Shown here piece by piece: positions 23,943 through 36,929 of a DNA stretch of 64,000 nt. The notes below the pieces were generated by a model. That model ran no database searches. It saw only the letters and a list, made by a program, of their open reading frames with translations, and was not told where the DNA came from. Within the stretch, counting starts at the first letter, position 1. Each line of letters starts with the position of its first letter. The translations under genes and the position numbers were made by a program. Origin of the DNA: Seriola aureovittata (taxonomy: Eukaryota; Chordata; Actinopteri; Carangiformes; Carangidae); contig NC_079376.1 of the NCBI RefSeq assembly GCF_021018895.1, positions 9,431,001 to 9,495,000 of the forward strand, written 5' to 3'.

Positions 23943-26900
23943 TATCGTTGCATATCATTTTTTTTTTATATCGTTTTCCCCACCTTCCTCCAGACTCTTT
24001 GCAGTTGGGGCAGGTGCAGGCTACTCTGCGGAGTCTCTTGCCCTCCCCGCTCGGCGTCTCCATGTCCTCGTCTCCCATCTGAACACGCAGGTTGTTCAGG
24101 TCGCTGGGGTTCAGCGTGGAGTCTCCGCTCAGCTGCCACTCCTCAGAGTCTGGCTCCTCTTTTATCTGTATACCTGATACAGGGACAAAAGAAGCAGTGC
24201 AGATTTATCATGGGTTTCAATGATTAATGACAAGTGATTTAAGATTAGCAAATAAAAATGTGTGTGAAAGTTGAGTATGTACAGGTATCCCATACCAGCT
24301 GGACTGTTTGCATCCTCTCCATGTGTGTACTGAACTCCGCTTTGTGTTACAGAGTTGACTGTGACAGTCTGGAGGTTGGGCAGGCTGACCTGTCCTGCCT
24401 GGCCCAGAGGGAGGGTCTGAACCGGGGCTAAAGTCAACTGCTGTGCCTGACCCTGGCCCTGGGGCAGCTGGAGCCCTTGGAGTGACTGGACACCCTGAAC
24501 CTAGCAAGAGATCGGATATACTCCAGTAATACGACAATTTACAGCACAAGAACACAACATAATATTTAAATGACGCCCATAGGGAATTCCTGTAGGCAAC
24601 TTTACTGCTTTGAAACATGAATAAACTTCCTACACACTTCTTATAGCTTACCTGGAAAGTCTGCCACTGGATCTGTCCTGTAGCTGTTACAGTTTGGGCC
24701 TGGATGAGGAAGGTCCCAGGGTTGACCAGCTGCACGCTCTGTAGAGTCTGACCTGCTGCAGTCAGGTCCTGACCTGGAGCCACCTGGGCTACCTGGGCCT
24801 GATTGTCCCCAGACAGCTGCAGGATTGGTTGCGAGATAGTAGTGGCATTAGAGGATGACACCTGCAGGATAAAGGGAACAGCAAAAATAAATTACACTCA
24901 AAAGCTGAAAAAGTAGCTTAGTAGCTAAAAAAAGTAGCTGACCTGTCGTGACTAGGGCTGGGTATCATTTGATATTTTTTTTAAACAAGTATTGATTCCT
25001 GAGTTTTAACACCAATACCAAAACAACATTTACTTTGAGGGATATTATTGTGTTTTTATACCATACCCTTTTTTCATTGAACTAAAAAAAGCACAGGCAG
25101 CTGTACAAGAACTTCTCCAAACTGATACTGCCCAAAATTGGAACTAAATTATTTTTGTTTTCAGGTAGAAAACAAGACTAGAAATCTGAGCAAACCGTCA
25201 ATGACAGCTTTCAGTATCTGTTGGTTTTCAATACTATGTGCTACCAACATATTTGTGACAGTAACAAAAATTAGGTCAAATATCCAGCCTTATGTCACTA
25301 TTTATGGCTCTACTGTGGACCAAAGATAGATTTTTCCTGCTCATTGTTTGGAATGAAGGATTTTAAAGGCCTCAAGTGGTGAAAATATCCAAGCAAAATA
25401 AACAAAAATTAGGGAAGGGTCAGAAAAAATAAAGACAATTTTTGTCATAGAATATATATATCACTTTACAGGGTCCTGACCTCCAGACTGGGAGCCACTG
25501 CATTGCAGCATACAGGCTTGACACATATAACACATGATATGGTGTTAAAGGTACTCACCTGGATTTGCTGCAGGTGGTTGTGGGAGTTGAAGTTCTCTGA
25601 GGAGGGATCAGACACGCCTGCAGACACAGCAGTTGCTTGTGTCAGAACTCCAGTGCCATCAATTGTTTCGGGGAGTTGGGAGGAGTTTGAGGAGGAAGTG
25701 GTCGTGGTGGTTGACACATAGAGCTCTTGGTTGGCGCCGCTCACCGTCACCAGCGACTGTTTGTTGCCAGCATCATGACCCTGACTTTCCAGCGTCTGGC
25801 CACTCATGATCAGCTGGCCTTCAGCTGTTACCCCAGTTGCAATGGGGACCGTCTGCGCTCCGGTGAGCCCTAGTGACTCTAGATCCACACTGTTTATTGG
25901 GACGAATGTTATGTTGCTAGGGAGCCCTACAGGTACTGTGCTGGTGTATGCTGTACCCCCAGCCAGCGGGACACCTTGGATTGACTGTACTTGCCCCGCC
26001 TGTGTCAGGAGGTCTGTGGTCGCCGTCGTGGCACAACTGATCCCGATGCTGCCCTGGCTGCCATCTTGGAGTAGCTGGATCTGCCCCGTGCCATCATCCA
26101 ACCCCTGTGTTTGGAATCCTGCAAGTGTCCCATCTGCATTTTGGATTTGGGGAATGACCTGGACAAAGGAGTGGCAGTTTTAAGCAAGTTCACCACCTAA
26201 ACAAAACACCTACCGTATCTTAAACATGTCTCTTTCTCCTTTTACCTGATACTGGATGCCTGACACTCCATTGGCTGTAGCCTCATTCCCAGATGCAGTA
26301 ACATAAATGGGTTGGCTGGGAAGACTCCCAATTGGAAGCACGTACTGCCCGTTGGACGTGACAATCCCCGAGTTTGGAATGTGAACAACTCCCTGGTCTT
26401 CTTTCCCAGTTGAGACGGGAGTTAATACCTCCCATCGGTCTGAACCTGTCAGCTGAATGGCTGACATATCTGTTGTCTGGGAGTAAAATTAACACTGATT
26501 AGCAAAGAGAGATTACACTTCTACAAGAAGACAGTGATTCATCTCAGCTTCAGATTAGATCACAGGAAAAGGGAGGCAGGCAGGCCTGCTTTTGTCTGAA
26601 ATTCAGTTATGGTTGCAGATACTATGCTGAAACATCAAATATAGAGTAAATCATAGGCAGTGGGTGATCACGCAGTATGGACGATAAAACAAGAACAAGC
26701 TGTATGCAACCACCAACACGCAGAGTGAAGATAACAGGCTCAGAAATGGTCGAGAGCAAGGTGTGGGGGATGGGTGGCTATTACAACACAATTGAACGCT
26801 ACTGTTTTGATTATGGACGCTATCCCTGCCACATTAGCACAGCCCTGCATCCTCCAAGCCCAAGGTACACCGGCTATCTTCCAGCGAGCCGACCCAAGTG

Positions 26901-27166
26901 ACTGACTTCAGTGTCCTACCCACTATGGGCGGGTTTTACAGGGGTAAAGTGGGTGGCCGTTATTGAGGGGAACACAGGAAGTGTACGGCTTTCACCCCAT
27001 GCCATCAAAATTTTAAAACGTGTGAACTTCATGCTCTCAAAAACACAACCAGCAATCGAAAGCGAGCGAGAAAGACGAGCTAGAAAATGTCGGATACCTG
27101 TGTTTCCGCTGCGCCGCCGGGTTGCAGAAACTCGCTTTGACTGCTGTCCACGTCCGCGGACGCCAT
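21765..27166 (-). CDS. sp3: Transcription factor Sp3 (complete, 8 coding exons)
   Basis: GC-box-binding activator/repressor of the Sp family, nuclear. Minus-strand exons in transcript order: 27166-27098, 26476-26246, 26158-25559, 24861-24652, 24500-24296, 24173-23984, 23327-23131, 22018-21765; all phases join, 651 aa. Starts [18 protein letters not shown]. Glutamine/serine/threonine-rich activation regions follow ([36 protein letters not shown]). IKEEP near residue 443 is the SUMO consensus of the inhibitory region; CTCPNC (about 491-496) is the buttonhead box. Three C2H2 fingers (about 514-536, 544-566, 574-594) contain the Sp recognition helices KTSHLRA, RSDELQR and RSDHLAK. The C-terminus ...[16 protein letters not shown] matches the Sp3 ending rather than Sp1 or Sp4. 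Shorter than human Sp3 (about 781 aa), mainly at the N-terminus, where I find no Sp box. Which teleost ohnolog (a or b) is not decided. Confidence 0.95.
23531..23583. promoter_or_regulatory. Four clustered octamer (POU) motifs in a palindrome
   Basis: ATTTGCAT at 23531-23538, 23544-23551 and 23576-23583, and ATGCAAAT at 23564-23571. The middle pair lies in a perfect 16-bp inverted repeat (23539-23554 / 23561-23576) with a 6-nt loop, inside an sp3 intron. Confidence 0.5.
23911..23940. repeat. Poly(T) homopolymer
   Basis: About 30 consecutive T (plus strand) just downstream of the sp3 exon ending at 23984 in transcript sense. Confidence 0.95.
24950..25340. repeat. Interspersed repeat beginning AGGGCTGGGTATC
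   Basis: ACTAGGGCTGGGTATCATTT followed by AACACCAATACCAAAACAAC; this opening is a phrase I know from abundant teleost dispersed repeats. It lies in the sp3 intron between exons 25559-26158 and 24652-24861. Right boundary uncertain. Confidence 0.45.
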
Positions 27167-27720
27167 TTCTCCTTGTTTCAGAGGCTGCTCTAGCGCTAGC
27201 AGGGAGAGAGGGGGAAACTCAGCAAAACTCTGTAATCTTCAACTCCTGCCTGCCAGAAAAGCCCGCAAAGCATCCCCACTCTCCAGTCCAAAAGGAGCTG
27301 ACTGCGAAATTCAACTTTGCAGCGGAGAATCTGGGGCGATTCCGGCCCAGATTGACTGTTTACTTTGTCAACTCCGTGGCTAGCCTGCTAGCTCAGTTAG
27401 CTAACCATATCTAGCCAGTTAGCAGCAGAGCAAAAGATAAAAAAACGCAGCTTGTTTCGCTGTTTTCTGCACAAACTCACCGATTAGTTGCACGCTTCGA
27501 TGCGCTAAATGTTTACGTACCAGTCATAGCGTGAATGGTAGTAAGCGGGAGGATTATCTGATCAACTAAACTCCGAACATGATTGTTTTATCAAAGGCGG
27601 GCTAGTGTTGATCGGTGAATTCGGGTCGATTTTTTTTCTATTTTGATTGACGGTGCGGGAAACACAAAAAGGTGGGACCAACACGCTTGACCGTCCAATT
27701 TGCATCACATTACAGGACGT

Positions 27721-27776
27721 CCCGCCCTTCTTCTCTGATGCGATTGGCTGAGCGTGAGTCACGGCTAGACGTCAGT
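27721..27776 (-). promoter_or_regulatory. sp3: sp3 promoter-proximal motif cluster
   Basis: Within 55 bp upstream of sp3: CCCGCCC (GC box, 27721-27727), ATTGG (CCAAT box on the minus strand, 27743-27747), TGAGTCA (AP-1, 27755-27761) and GACGTCA (CRE-like, 27768-27774). The flanking region is CpG-containing and lacks a clear TATA box in sp3 sense. The transcription start is not determinable; the GC box would allow Sp-family autoregulation (inference). Confidence 0.5.
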
Positions 27777-27779
27777 GGC

Positions 27780-28500
27780 TAACCGGAGTGTCAATCATTC
27801 TTTTTATAGGACGTGTGTTTCCTGTTTGTTGTTGAGAGAGACGAGAGGAGGAATGCAGTTGTTGGGAATCAGAGCAGAGGTACTTGGAAAACGGCGATGT
27901 CTATGTCGAAAGTACATACTTTACTTTACCATTTAATGCCAAATAAAGTTATTCATCCTGCTCTATCTTGTTATTTGTATACAGTGGGGTTTCTTGGTGC
28001 CATAACACTTCAGTTTTTAAAGTTTGGTTCACTTTATATTCGGCAGCTGGCCTACATTATACTACAATCCAAAATTATTACAGCCCTTTACTAAGTTACA
28101 GCTAGTTGCAACAGTTTATTTCGTGTCCTTATTGCCACATAACCCAAAAGTTCCTTGCAAATCTCAAAGTTACTTCTTCAGCACTAGTTTTGTCTGATCT
28201 GATGGTATTTACAAGTGAAAAGTGAAAATTTAATTTTAAATTAACATTCAAAATAAAATCCTCACTTAATGGTTTACTTACTCTTGTTCTTTTGATCATT
28301 AGCTTCTATCCACAGTTGCCGTTTGCTCACAATACAAATTTTGAACAGCTATGGTTCTATGAACACATCCAACAAACTTAATGTGTGTTCATGATGAAGA
28401 CAATGTAAGACAGTTGAAAGTAATCCAGTAAATAGTAGTAGTAAGTAGTTGTTGAGAGGATGTGGGAGCAAGGCCAGCACTAGGCATAAGCGAACTAAGC
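27780..28500. other. Intergenic, no gene seen
   Basis: AT-rich unique sequence between the sp3 promoter and the (TA)n tract. Short open frames here have no family resemblance or conserved motif. Confidence 0.6.
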
Positions 28501-28510
28501 TGCTTAGGGC

Positions 28511-28511
<1 letters not shown>

Positions 28512-28561
<50 letters not shown>

Positions 28562-28564
28562 ATT
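28512..28564. repeat. (TA)n microsatellite
   Basis: About 25 TA dinucleotides with one phase slip; self-complementary and able to extrude a cruciform. Confidence 0.97.
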
Positions 28565-31500
28565 TATTTATGACTTTTAAGGCCTTATTATACTGTCGTT
28601 TTCATGACTCAGCGACTCCCCTCTTCTGCCTACTCAGACTAACCTAAACCAAAACAAAAGCAATAACCAAAATACCTGTAATCTCTAACCCCACACCTAA
28701 CATAAGAAACCTGGGAGGAGATTCCCCTCCCAGCCTGGTCCCGGTTCTATGACGTTTTTATAACTTTTCATGCCTTACTATACTATGTTTTTAAGACTTT
28801 TTAGGCCTTGGTATAGTAGGACATTTTTATGCCGTACTATTCTATGTTGTATTTATGACTTTTTAGGCCTTACTATGCTATGGCATTTTTAGGACTTTTC
28901 AGGCCTTACTATACTATTACGTTTTTTTGCCTTACTTTTTAATGTGGTTTTTATGACTTTTTGTACCTTACTATACTATGACATATTCATGACTTTTTAT
29001 GCCTTACTGTAATATGACTTTTTAAGACTTTTTTTGCCTTACTATACTATGACGTTTTTATGACTTTTCCTACCTTATGACTTTTAGGCCTTACTTTCCT
29101 ATGACATTTTTATGACTTTTTAGGCCTTACTATACTATGACATTTTTATGTCTTTTTTTGCCTTACTATACTATGTCATATTCATGAATTTTTATGCCTT
29201 ACTGTAATATGCCTTTTTAAGAGTTTTTTTGCCTTACTATACTATGATGTTTTTATTACTTTTTATGCTTTACTGTAATATGACTTTTTTAAGACTTTTT
29301 TTTGCCTTACTATACTATGAAGTTTTTATGACTTTTTAGGCCTTACTATACTATGTCATATTCATGACTTTTTATGCCTTACTGTAATATGACATTTTAA
29401 GACTTTTTTTTTTGCCTTTCTATATACTATGACATTTTTATGACTTACTATACGATGTTGTGTTAATGACTTTTTTTGTGTTAATGTAATATGACTTTTT
29501 TTAATACTTTTTTTGCCTTGAAGTTTTTATACCTTTTTTTGCCTTAAGACTTTTTAGGCCTTAATATCCTATGACATTTTTATGACTTTTCTTTTGCTTT
29601 ACTATACTATGTCATATTCATGACTTTTTATGCCTTAATGTAATATGACTTTTTAAGACTTTTTTTTGCCTTACTATACAATGATGTTTTTATGAGTTTT
29701 TGTGCTTTACTAATGACTTTTTAAAGACTTTTATTTCCTTGTGACTTTTTATGCCATACTATACTATGACATTTTTTATGATTTTTTTGCCATACTATAC
29801 TATGACGTTTTTATGACTTTTTTTGCCTTACTGTAAAATGATTTTTTTAAGACCTTTTTTGCTCTTTGACTTTTTATGCCTTACTATACTATGACGTTTT
29901 TATGACTTTTTTTGCCTTACTATACTATGTCATATTCATGACATTTTAAGCCTTACTGTAATGTGACTTTTTTATGATTTTTATGCCTTACTGGTATATT
30001 ACTTTTTTTGCCATACTATAATATGTCGTATTCATGACTTTTTATGCCTTACTATACCATGCCATTTTTGACTTATTATGCCTCACTTTAATTACTTTTC
30101 AAGACTTTTTTTGCCTTGTGACTTTTTTATCTTATTATAATATGACTTTTTTTTTTTTGCTTTACTATACTATGAAGTTTTTATGACTTTTTTTGCCTTA
30201 TGACTTTTTAGGTCTTACTATCCAATGACGTTTTTATGACTTTTTTTGCCTTACTATACTATGTCGTTTTTATGACTTTTTATGCCTTACTGTAATATGG
30301 CTTTTTAAGACTTTTTTTTACCTTACTATAGCCTACTATGTCATATTCATGACTTTTTATGCTTTACTGTAACATGACTTTTTTATGAATTTTTATGCCT
30401 TACTATACTATGACGCTTTTTGTGCTTTACTAATGACTTTTTAAAGACTTTGATTGCCTTGTGACTTTTTATGCCATACTATACTATGTCGTTTTTATGA
30501 CTTTTTATGCTTTACTGTAATATGACTTTTTTAAGACTTTTTTTGCCTTTCTATACTATGACGTTTTTATGACTTTTTAGGCCTTACTATACTATGACAT
30601 TTTTATTACTTTTTTTGCCTTACTATACTATGAAGTTTTTATTACTTGTTTTTGCCTTAAGACTTTTTAGGCCTTACTATCCTATGACATTTTTATGACT
30701 TTTTTTTTGCTTTACTATACTATGACATTTTTATGACTTTTTTTGCCTTACTATATTATGTCATATTCATGACTTTTTATGCCTTACTGTAATATGACAT
30801 TTTAAGACTTTTTTTGCCTTACTATACTATGACATTTTTATGACTTTTTATGCTTTACTGTAATATGACTTTTTTAAGACTTTTTTTTTTGCCTTTCTAT
30901 ATACTATGACGTTTTTATGACTTACTATACGATGTTGTGTTAATGATTTTTTTTGTGTTACTGTAATATGACTTTTTTTAAGACTTTTTTTGCCTTGAAG
31001 TTTTTATACCTTTTTTTGCCTTAAGACTTTTTAGGCCTTACTATACTATGACGTTTTTATGGCTTTATGTGCTTTACTAATGACTTTTTAAAGACTTTTA
31101 TTGCCTTGTGACTTTTTATGCCATACTATACTATGACATTTTTTATGATTTTTTTGCCATACTATACTATGACGTTTTTATGACTTTTTATGCTTTACTG
31201 TAATATGACTTTTTAGGCCTTACTATACTATGACATTTTTATGACTTTTTTTGCCTTACTGTCATATGATTTTTTAAGACCTTTTTTGCCTTTTGACTTT
31301 TTATGCCTTACTATACTATGACGTTTTTATGACTTTTTTTTGCCTTACTATACTATGTCGTTTTTATCACTTTTTATGCCTTACTATACTATGACATTTT
31401 TATATCTTTTTAGGCCTTACGATACTATGACGTTTGTATGACTTTTTTAAGACCTTTTTTGCCTTTCGACTTTTATGCCTTATTGTAATATGATGTTTTT

Positions 31501-31609
31501 ATGACTTTTTATACCTTACTGTAATATGACTTTTTTAACACTTTTTTTTGCCTCAATATAATATGACGTTTTTATGACTTTTTATGCCTTACTGTAATAT
31601 GACTTTTTT

Positions 31610-32285
31610 AAGACCTTTTTTGCTTTTTGACTTTTTATTCCTTACTATAGTATGACATTTTTACGACTTTTTTCCCTCATGACTTTTTACGCCTTACTAT
31701 ACTATGTCGTCTTTATAACTTTTTATGCTTAACTGTAATATGACTTTTTTAAGACTTTTTTTTGCCTCACTATACTATGACTTTTATATATCTTTTTATG
31801 CCTTACTGTATTATGACTGTTTAAGACTCTTTTGCCTTATGACTTTTTATGGCTTACTATAGTATGACATTTTTATGCGTTTTTTTGGCCTTACTATACT
31901 ATGACGTTTTTATATCTATTTATGCCTTACTGTAATATGACTTTTTTAAGACCTTTTTTGCTTTTTGACTTTTTATTCCTTACTATAGTATGACATTTTT
32001 ACGACTTTTTTCCCTCATGACTTTTTACGCCTTACTATACTATGTCGTTTTTATAACTTTTTATGCTTAACTGTAATATGACTTTTTTAAGACTTTTTTT
32101 TGCCTCACTATACTATGACTTTTATATATCTTTTTATGCCTTACTGTATTATGACTGTTTTAAGACTCTTTTGCCTTATGACTTTTTATGGCTTACTATA
32201 GTATGACATTTTTATGCGTTTTTTTGGCCTTACTATACTATGACGTTTTTATATCTATTTATGCCTTACTGTAATATGACTTTTT
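31610..32285. repeat. 338-bp tandem duplication within the array
   Basis: The stretch starting GCTTTTTGACTTTTTATTCC at 31622 recurs at 31960 with the same succession of variant units (CCCTCATGACTTTTTACGCC, GCGTTTTTTTGGCC). Related partial copies occur near 36,550-36,760 and 38,860-39,110. Confidence 0.85.
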
Positions 32286-32399
32286 TAAGACCTTTTTTGC
32301 CTTTTGACTTTTTATGCCTTACTATACTATGACATTTTCATGACTTTTTATGTCTTACTATACTATGACGTTTTTATGACTTTTTATACCTTCTGTAAT

Positions 32400-34430
32400 A
32401 AGACTTTTTTAAGACCTTTTTTGCCTTTTGACTTTTTATGCCTTACTATACTATGACGTTTTTATGACTTTTTATGCCTTACTATACTATGACTTTTTAT
32501 GACTTTTTATGCCTTACTATACTATGTCGTTTTTATGACTTTTCATGACTCACTTGACTGTGCTGTTTTTATTTCGTTCTATACTGTGCTGTTTTTATGC
32601 CTTTTTATGCCTTACTATATTATGTTGTTTTTATGCCTTCATATGCCTTAATATATTATGTTGTTTTTATGCCTTTTCATGCCTTAGTATACTATGTAGT
32701 TTTTATGCCTTTTTATGCCTTACTATACTATGTAGTTTTTATGACTTTTCATGCCTTACTATACTATGACGTTTTTATGACTTTTTATACCTTACTTTAC
32801 TATGTCTTTTTTATGCATTCATATACCTAACTGTACTATGTCTTTTTTATGCCTTTTTATGCCCTAATAAACTATGATGATTTTAAGCCTAACTGTACTT
32901 TGTCTTTTTTATGCATTCATATACCTAACTGTACTATGTCTTTTTTAATGCCTTCATATGCCTTGCTATACTGTGACCTTTTTATGCCTTTTCATGCCTT
33001 ACTATACTATGACATTTTTATGACTTTCCATACCATACTATTCTATGTCGTTTTTACGCCTTACTATACTTAGTCACTTTTATGACTTTATATGCCTTAC
33101 TATACTATGACATTTTTATGCCTTTCTATACTGTGTCGTTTTTATGACTTTTTATGCCTTACTATACTATGACGTTTTTTTGCCTTACTAAACTATGTCG
33201 TTTTTATCACTTTTTATGCCTTACTATACTATGACGTTTTTATCACTTTTTATGTCTTACTATACTATGCGTTTTTATGACTTTTTATGCCTTACTATAC
33301 TATGTAGTTTTTATGCCTTTTTATGCCTTACTATACTATGTAGTTTTTATGCCTTTTTATGCCTTACTATACTATGTAGTTTTTATGACTTTTTATGCCT
33401 TACTATACATTGTCACTTTTATGCTTTTTTTCCCTTACTATACTATGTCGTTTTCATGCCTTTTCATGCCTTACTTTACTATGTTGTTTTCATGCCTTAC
33501 TTTACTATGTCTTTTTTATGCATTCATATACCTAACTGTACTATGTCTTTTTTATGCCTTGTTATGCCCTAATAAACTATGATGATTTTAAGCCTAACTG
33601 TACTTTGTCTTTTTTATGCATTCATATACCTAACTGTACTATGTCTTTTTTAATGCCTTCATATGCCTTGCTATACTGTGACCTTTTTATGCCTTTTCAT
33701 GCCTTACTATACTATGACATTTTTATGACTTTCCATACCATACTATTCTATGTCGTTTTTACGCCTTACTATACTTAGTCGCTTTTATGACTTTATATGC
33801 CTTACTATACTATGCGTTTTTATGACTTTTTATGTCTTACTATACTATGACATTTTTATGCCTTTCTATACTGTGTCGTTTTTATGACTTTTTATGCCTT
33901 ACTATACTATGACCTTTTTTTGCCTTACTAAACTTAGTCGTTTTTATCACTTTTTATGCCTTACTATACTATGACGTTTTTATGACTTTTTATGCCTTAC
34001 TATACATTGTCACTTTTATGCTTTTTCTTCCCTTACTATACTATGTCGTTTTCATGCCTTTTCATGCCTTACTTTACTATGTTGTTTTCATGCCTTTTTA
34101 TGCCTTACTTTACAATGTTGTTTTCATGCCTTTTTATGCCTTACTTTACGATGTCTTTTTTATGCATTCATATACCTAACTGTACTATGTCTTTTTTATG
34201 CCTTTTTATGCCCTAATAAACTATGATGATTTTAAGCCTAACTGTACTTTGTCTTTTTTATGCATTCATATACCTAACTGTACTATGTCTTTTTTAATGC
34301 CTTCATATGCCTTGCTATACTGTGACCTTTTTATGCCTTTTCATGCCTTACTATACTATGACATTTTTATGACTTTCCATACCATACTATTCTATGTCGT
34401 TTTTATGCCTTTCTATACTGTGTCGTTTTT
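32400..34430. repeat. Higher-order repeat: three ~0.65-0.7-kb copies
   Basis: ATGCATTCATATACCTAACT starts at 32813, 33518 and 34162 (spacings 705 and 644), each followed by the same variant CCCTAATAAACTATGATGAT. A further copy starts at 37520. Confidence 0.85.
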
Positions 34431-35150
34431 ATGACTTTTTATGCCTTACTATACTATAACGTTTTTTTGCCTTACTAAACTATGTCGTTTTTATCACTTT
34501 TTATGCCTTACTATACTATGACGTTTTTATCACTTTTTATGTCTTACTATACTATGCGTTTTTATGACTTTTTATGCCTTACTATACTATGACATTTTTA
34601 TGCCTTTCTATACTGTCGTTTTTATGACTTTTTATGCCTTACTATACTATGACGTTTTTTTGCCTTACTAAACTATGTCGTTTTTATCACTTTTTATGCC
34701 TTACTATACTATGACATTTTTTTGACTTTTTATGCCTTACTGTTATATGACTTAAGATTTTTTGCCTTATGACTTTTTAGGCCTTACTATACTATGTCGT
34801 ATTCATGACTTTTTATGCCTTACTATACTATAACTTTTTAGGCCTTATGATGCTATGACATTTTTATGACTTTTTATACCTTACTGTAATATGACTTTTT
34901 AAGACTTTTTTTGCCTTATGACTTTTTTGCCATACTATACTATGATGTTTTCATGACTTTTTATACCTTACTGTAATATATCTTTTTAAAGACTTTTTAT
35001 GCCTTACTATACTATGTCGTTTTATTGACTTTTTTGCCTTACTATACTATGAGGTTTTTATGACTTTTTATGCCTTACTGGTATATGACTTTTTAGGCCT
35101 TACTATCTTATGACATTTTTATGACTTTTTTTGCCTTACTATACTATGAC

Positions 35151-35330
35151 TTTTTATGCCTTTTTATGCCTTTTTATGCCTTTTTATGCCTTTTTATGCC
35201 TTTTTATGCCTTTTTATGCCTTTTTATGCCTTTTTATGCCTTTTTATGCCTTTTTATGCCTTTTTATGCCTTTTTATGCCTTTTTATGCCTTTTTATGCC
35301 TTTTTATGCCTTTTTATGCCTTTTTATGCC
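35151..35330. repeat. Perfect 18-copy decamer (TTTTTATGCC) block
   Basis: 180 bp of exact 10-bp repeats, flanked on both sides by ordinary 36-bp units. The T5 tracts recur every 10 bp, close to one helical turn. Confidence 0.99.
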
Positions 35331-36929
35331 TTACTTTACTATGTCTTTTTTATGCCTTTTTATGCCTTACTATACTATGACTTTTTTTTGCCTTATGACT
35401 TTTTTATGACTTTATATGCCTTACTATACTATGATGTTTTCATGACTTTTTACGCCTTACTATACTATGTCGTTTTTATGCCTTTTCATGCCTTACTATA
35501 CTATGTCGTTTTTATGCCTTTTTATGCCTTACTTTACTATGTCTTTTTTAATGCCTTCATATGCCTTGCTATACTGTGACCTTTTTATGCCTTTTCATGC
35601 CTTACTATACTATGACATTTTTATGACTTTCCATACCATACTATTCTATGTCGTTTTTACGCCTTACTATACTTAGTCGCTTTTATGACTTTATATGCCT
35701 TACTATACTATGATGTTTTCATGACTTTTTACTATACAATGACGTTTTTATGACTTTTTATGCCTTACTATACTATAACGTTTTTTTGCCTTACTAAACT
35801 ATGTCGTTTTTATCACTTTTTATGCCTTACTATACTATGACGTTTTTATCACTTTTTATGTCTTACTATACTATGCGTTTTTATGACTTTTTATGCCTTA
35901 CTATACTATGACATTTTTATGCCTTTCTATACTGTGTCGTTTTTATGACTTTTTATGCCTTACTATACTATGACGTTTTTTTGCCTTACTAAACTATGTC
36001 GTTTTTATCACTTTTTATGCCTTACTATACTATGACATTTTTATGACTTTTTATGCCTTACTGTAATATGACTTAAGATTTTTTGCCTTATGACTTTGTA
36101 TGCCTTACTATACTATGACGTTTTTATGACTTTTTTTTGCCTTACTATACTATGACATTTTTATATCTTTTTAGGCCTTATGATACTATGAAGTTTGTAT
36201 GACTTTTTTAAGACCTTTTTTGCCTTTCGACTTTTATGCCTTATTGTAATATGATGTTTTTATGACTTTTTATACCTTACTGTAATATGACTTTAACACT
36301 TTTTTTTGCCTCAATATAATATGACGTTTTTATGACTTTCCATGCCTTACTGTAATAACATTTTTAAGACCTTTTTTGCCTTTTGACTTTTTATGCCTTA
36401 CTATAGTATACATTTTACGACTTTTTTCCCTCATGACTTTTTACTATACAATGACGTTTTTATGACTTTTTATACCTTACTGGTATATGACTTTTTATGC
36501 CTTACTATACTATGTCGTTTTTATGACTTTTTATGCCTTACTGTGATATGACATTTTTACGACTTTTTTCCCTCATGACTTTTTACGCCTTACTATACTA
36601 TGTCGTTTTTATAACTTTTTATGCTTAACTGTAATATGACTTTTATATATCTTTTTATGCCTTACTGTATTATGACTGTTTTAAGACTCTTTTGCCTTAT
36701 GACTTTTTATGGCTTACTATAGTATGACATTTTTATGCGTTTTTTTGGCCTTACTATACTATGACGTTTTTACGACATTTTTTGAGTTATGACTTTTTTG
36801 CCATACTATACTATGATGTTTTTATGACTTTTTATACCTTACTGTAATATGACTTTTTTATGACGTTTTTATGCTTTACTGGTATATGACTTTTTTTGCC
36901 TTACTATACTATGACATTTTTATTACTTT

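Noticed and set aside
24217..24861. 214-codon minus-strand frame in sp3
   Set aside because: It joins the real exon 24861-24652 to intron and out-of-frame sequence; splice sites at 24652 and 24500 explain the conserved parts.
21765..27166. Assignment to Sp1 or Sp4
   Set aside because: The EIPLQLVTV...ME C-terminus, the [12 protein letters not shown] block and adjacency to ola1 are Sp3 features.
26911..27414. 167-codon plus-strand frame
   Set aside because: It lies antisense over sp3 exon 1 and its promoter; its openness follows from local GC content, and the translation resembles no family.
28512..28564. (TA)n tract as a replication origin or regulatory element
   Set aside because: A plain microsatellite with no further support.
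32545..35680. Long open frames (up to about 150 codons) reading cycles such as FMPFYALLYYVV
   Set aside because: They are translations of the tandem repeat. In the decamer block the same 10-residue cycle is open in all three frames because 10 is not a multiple of three. No start context, splice logic or family similarity.
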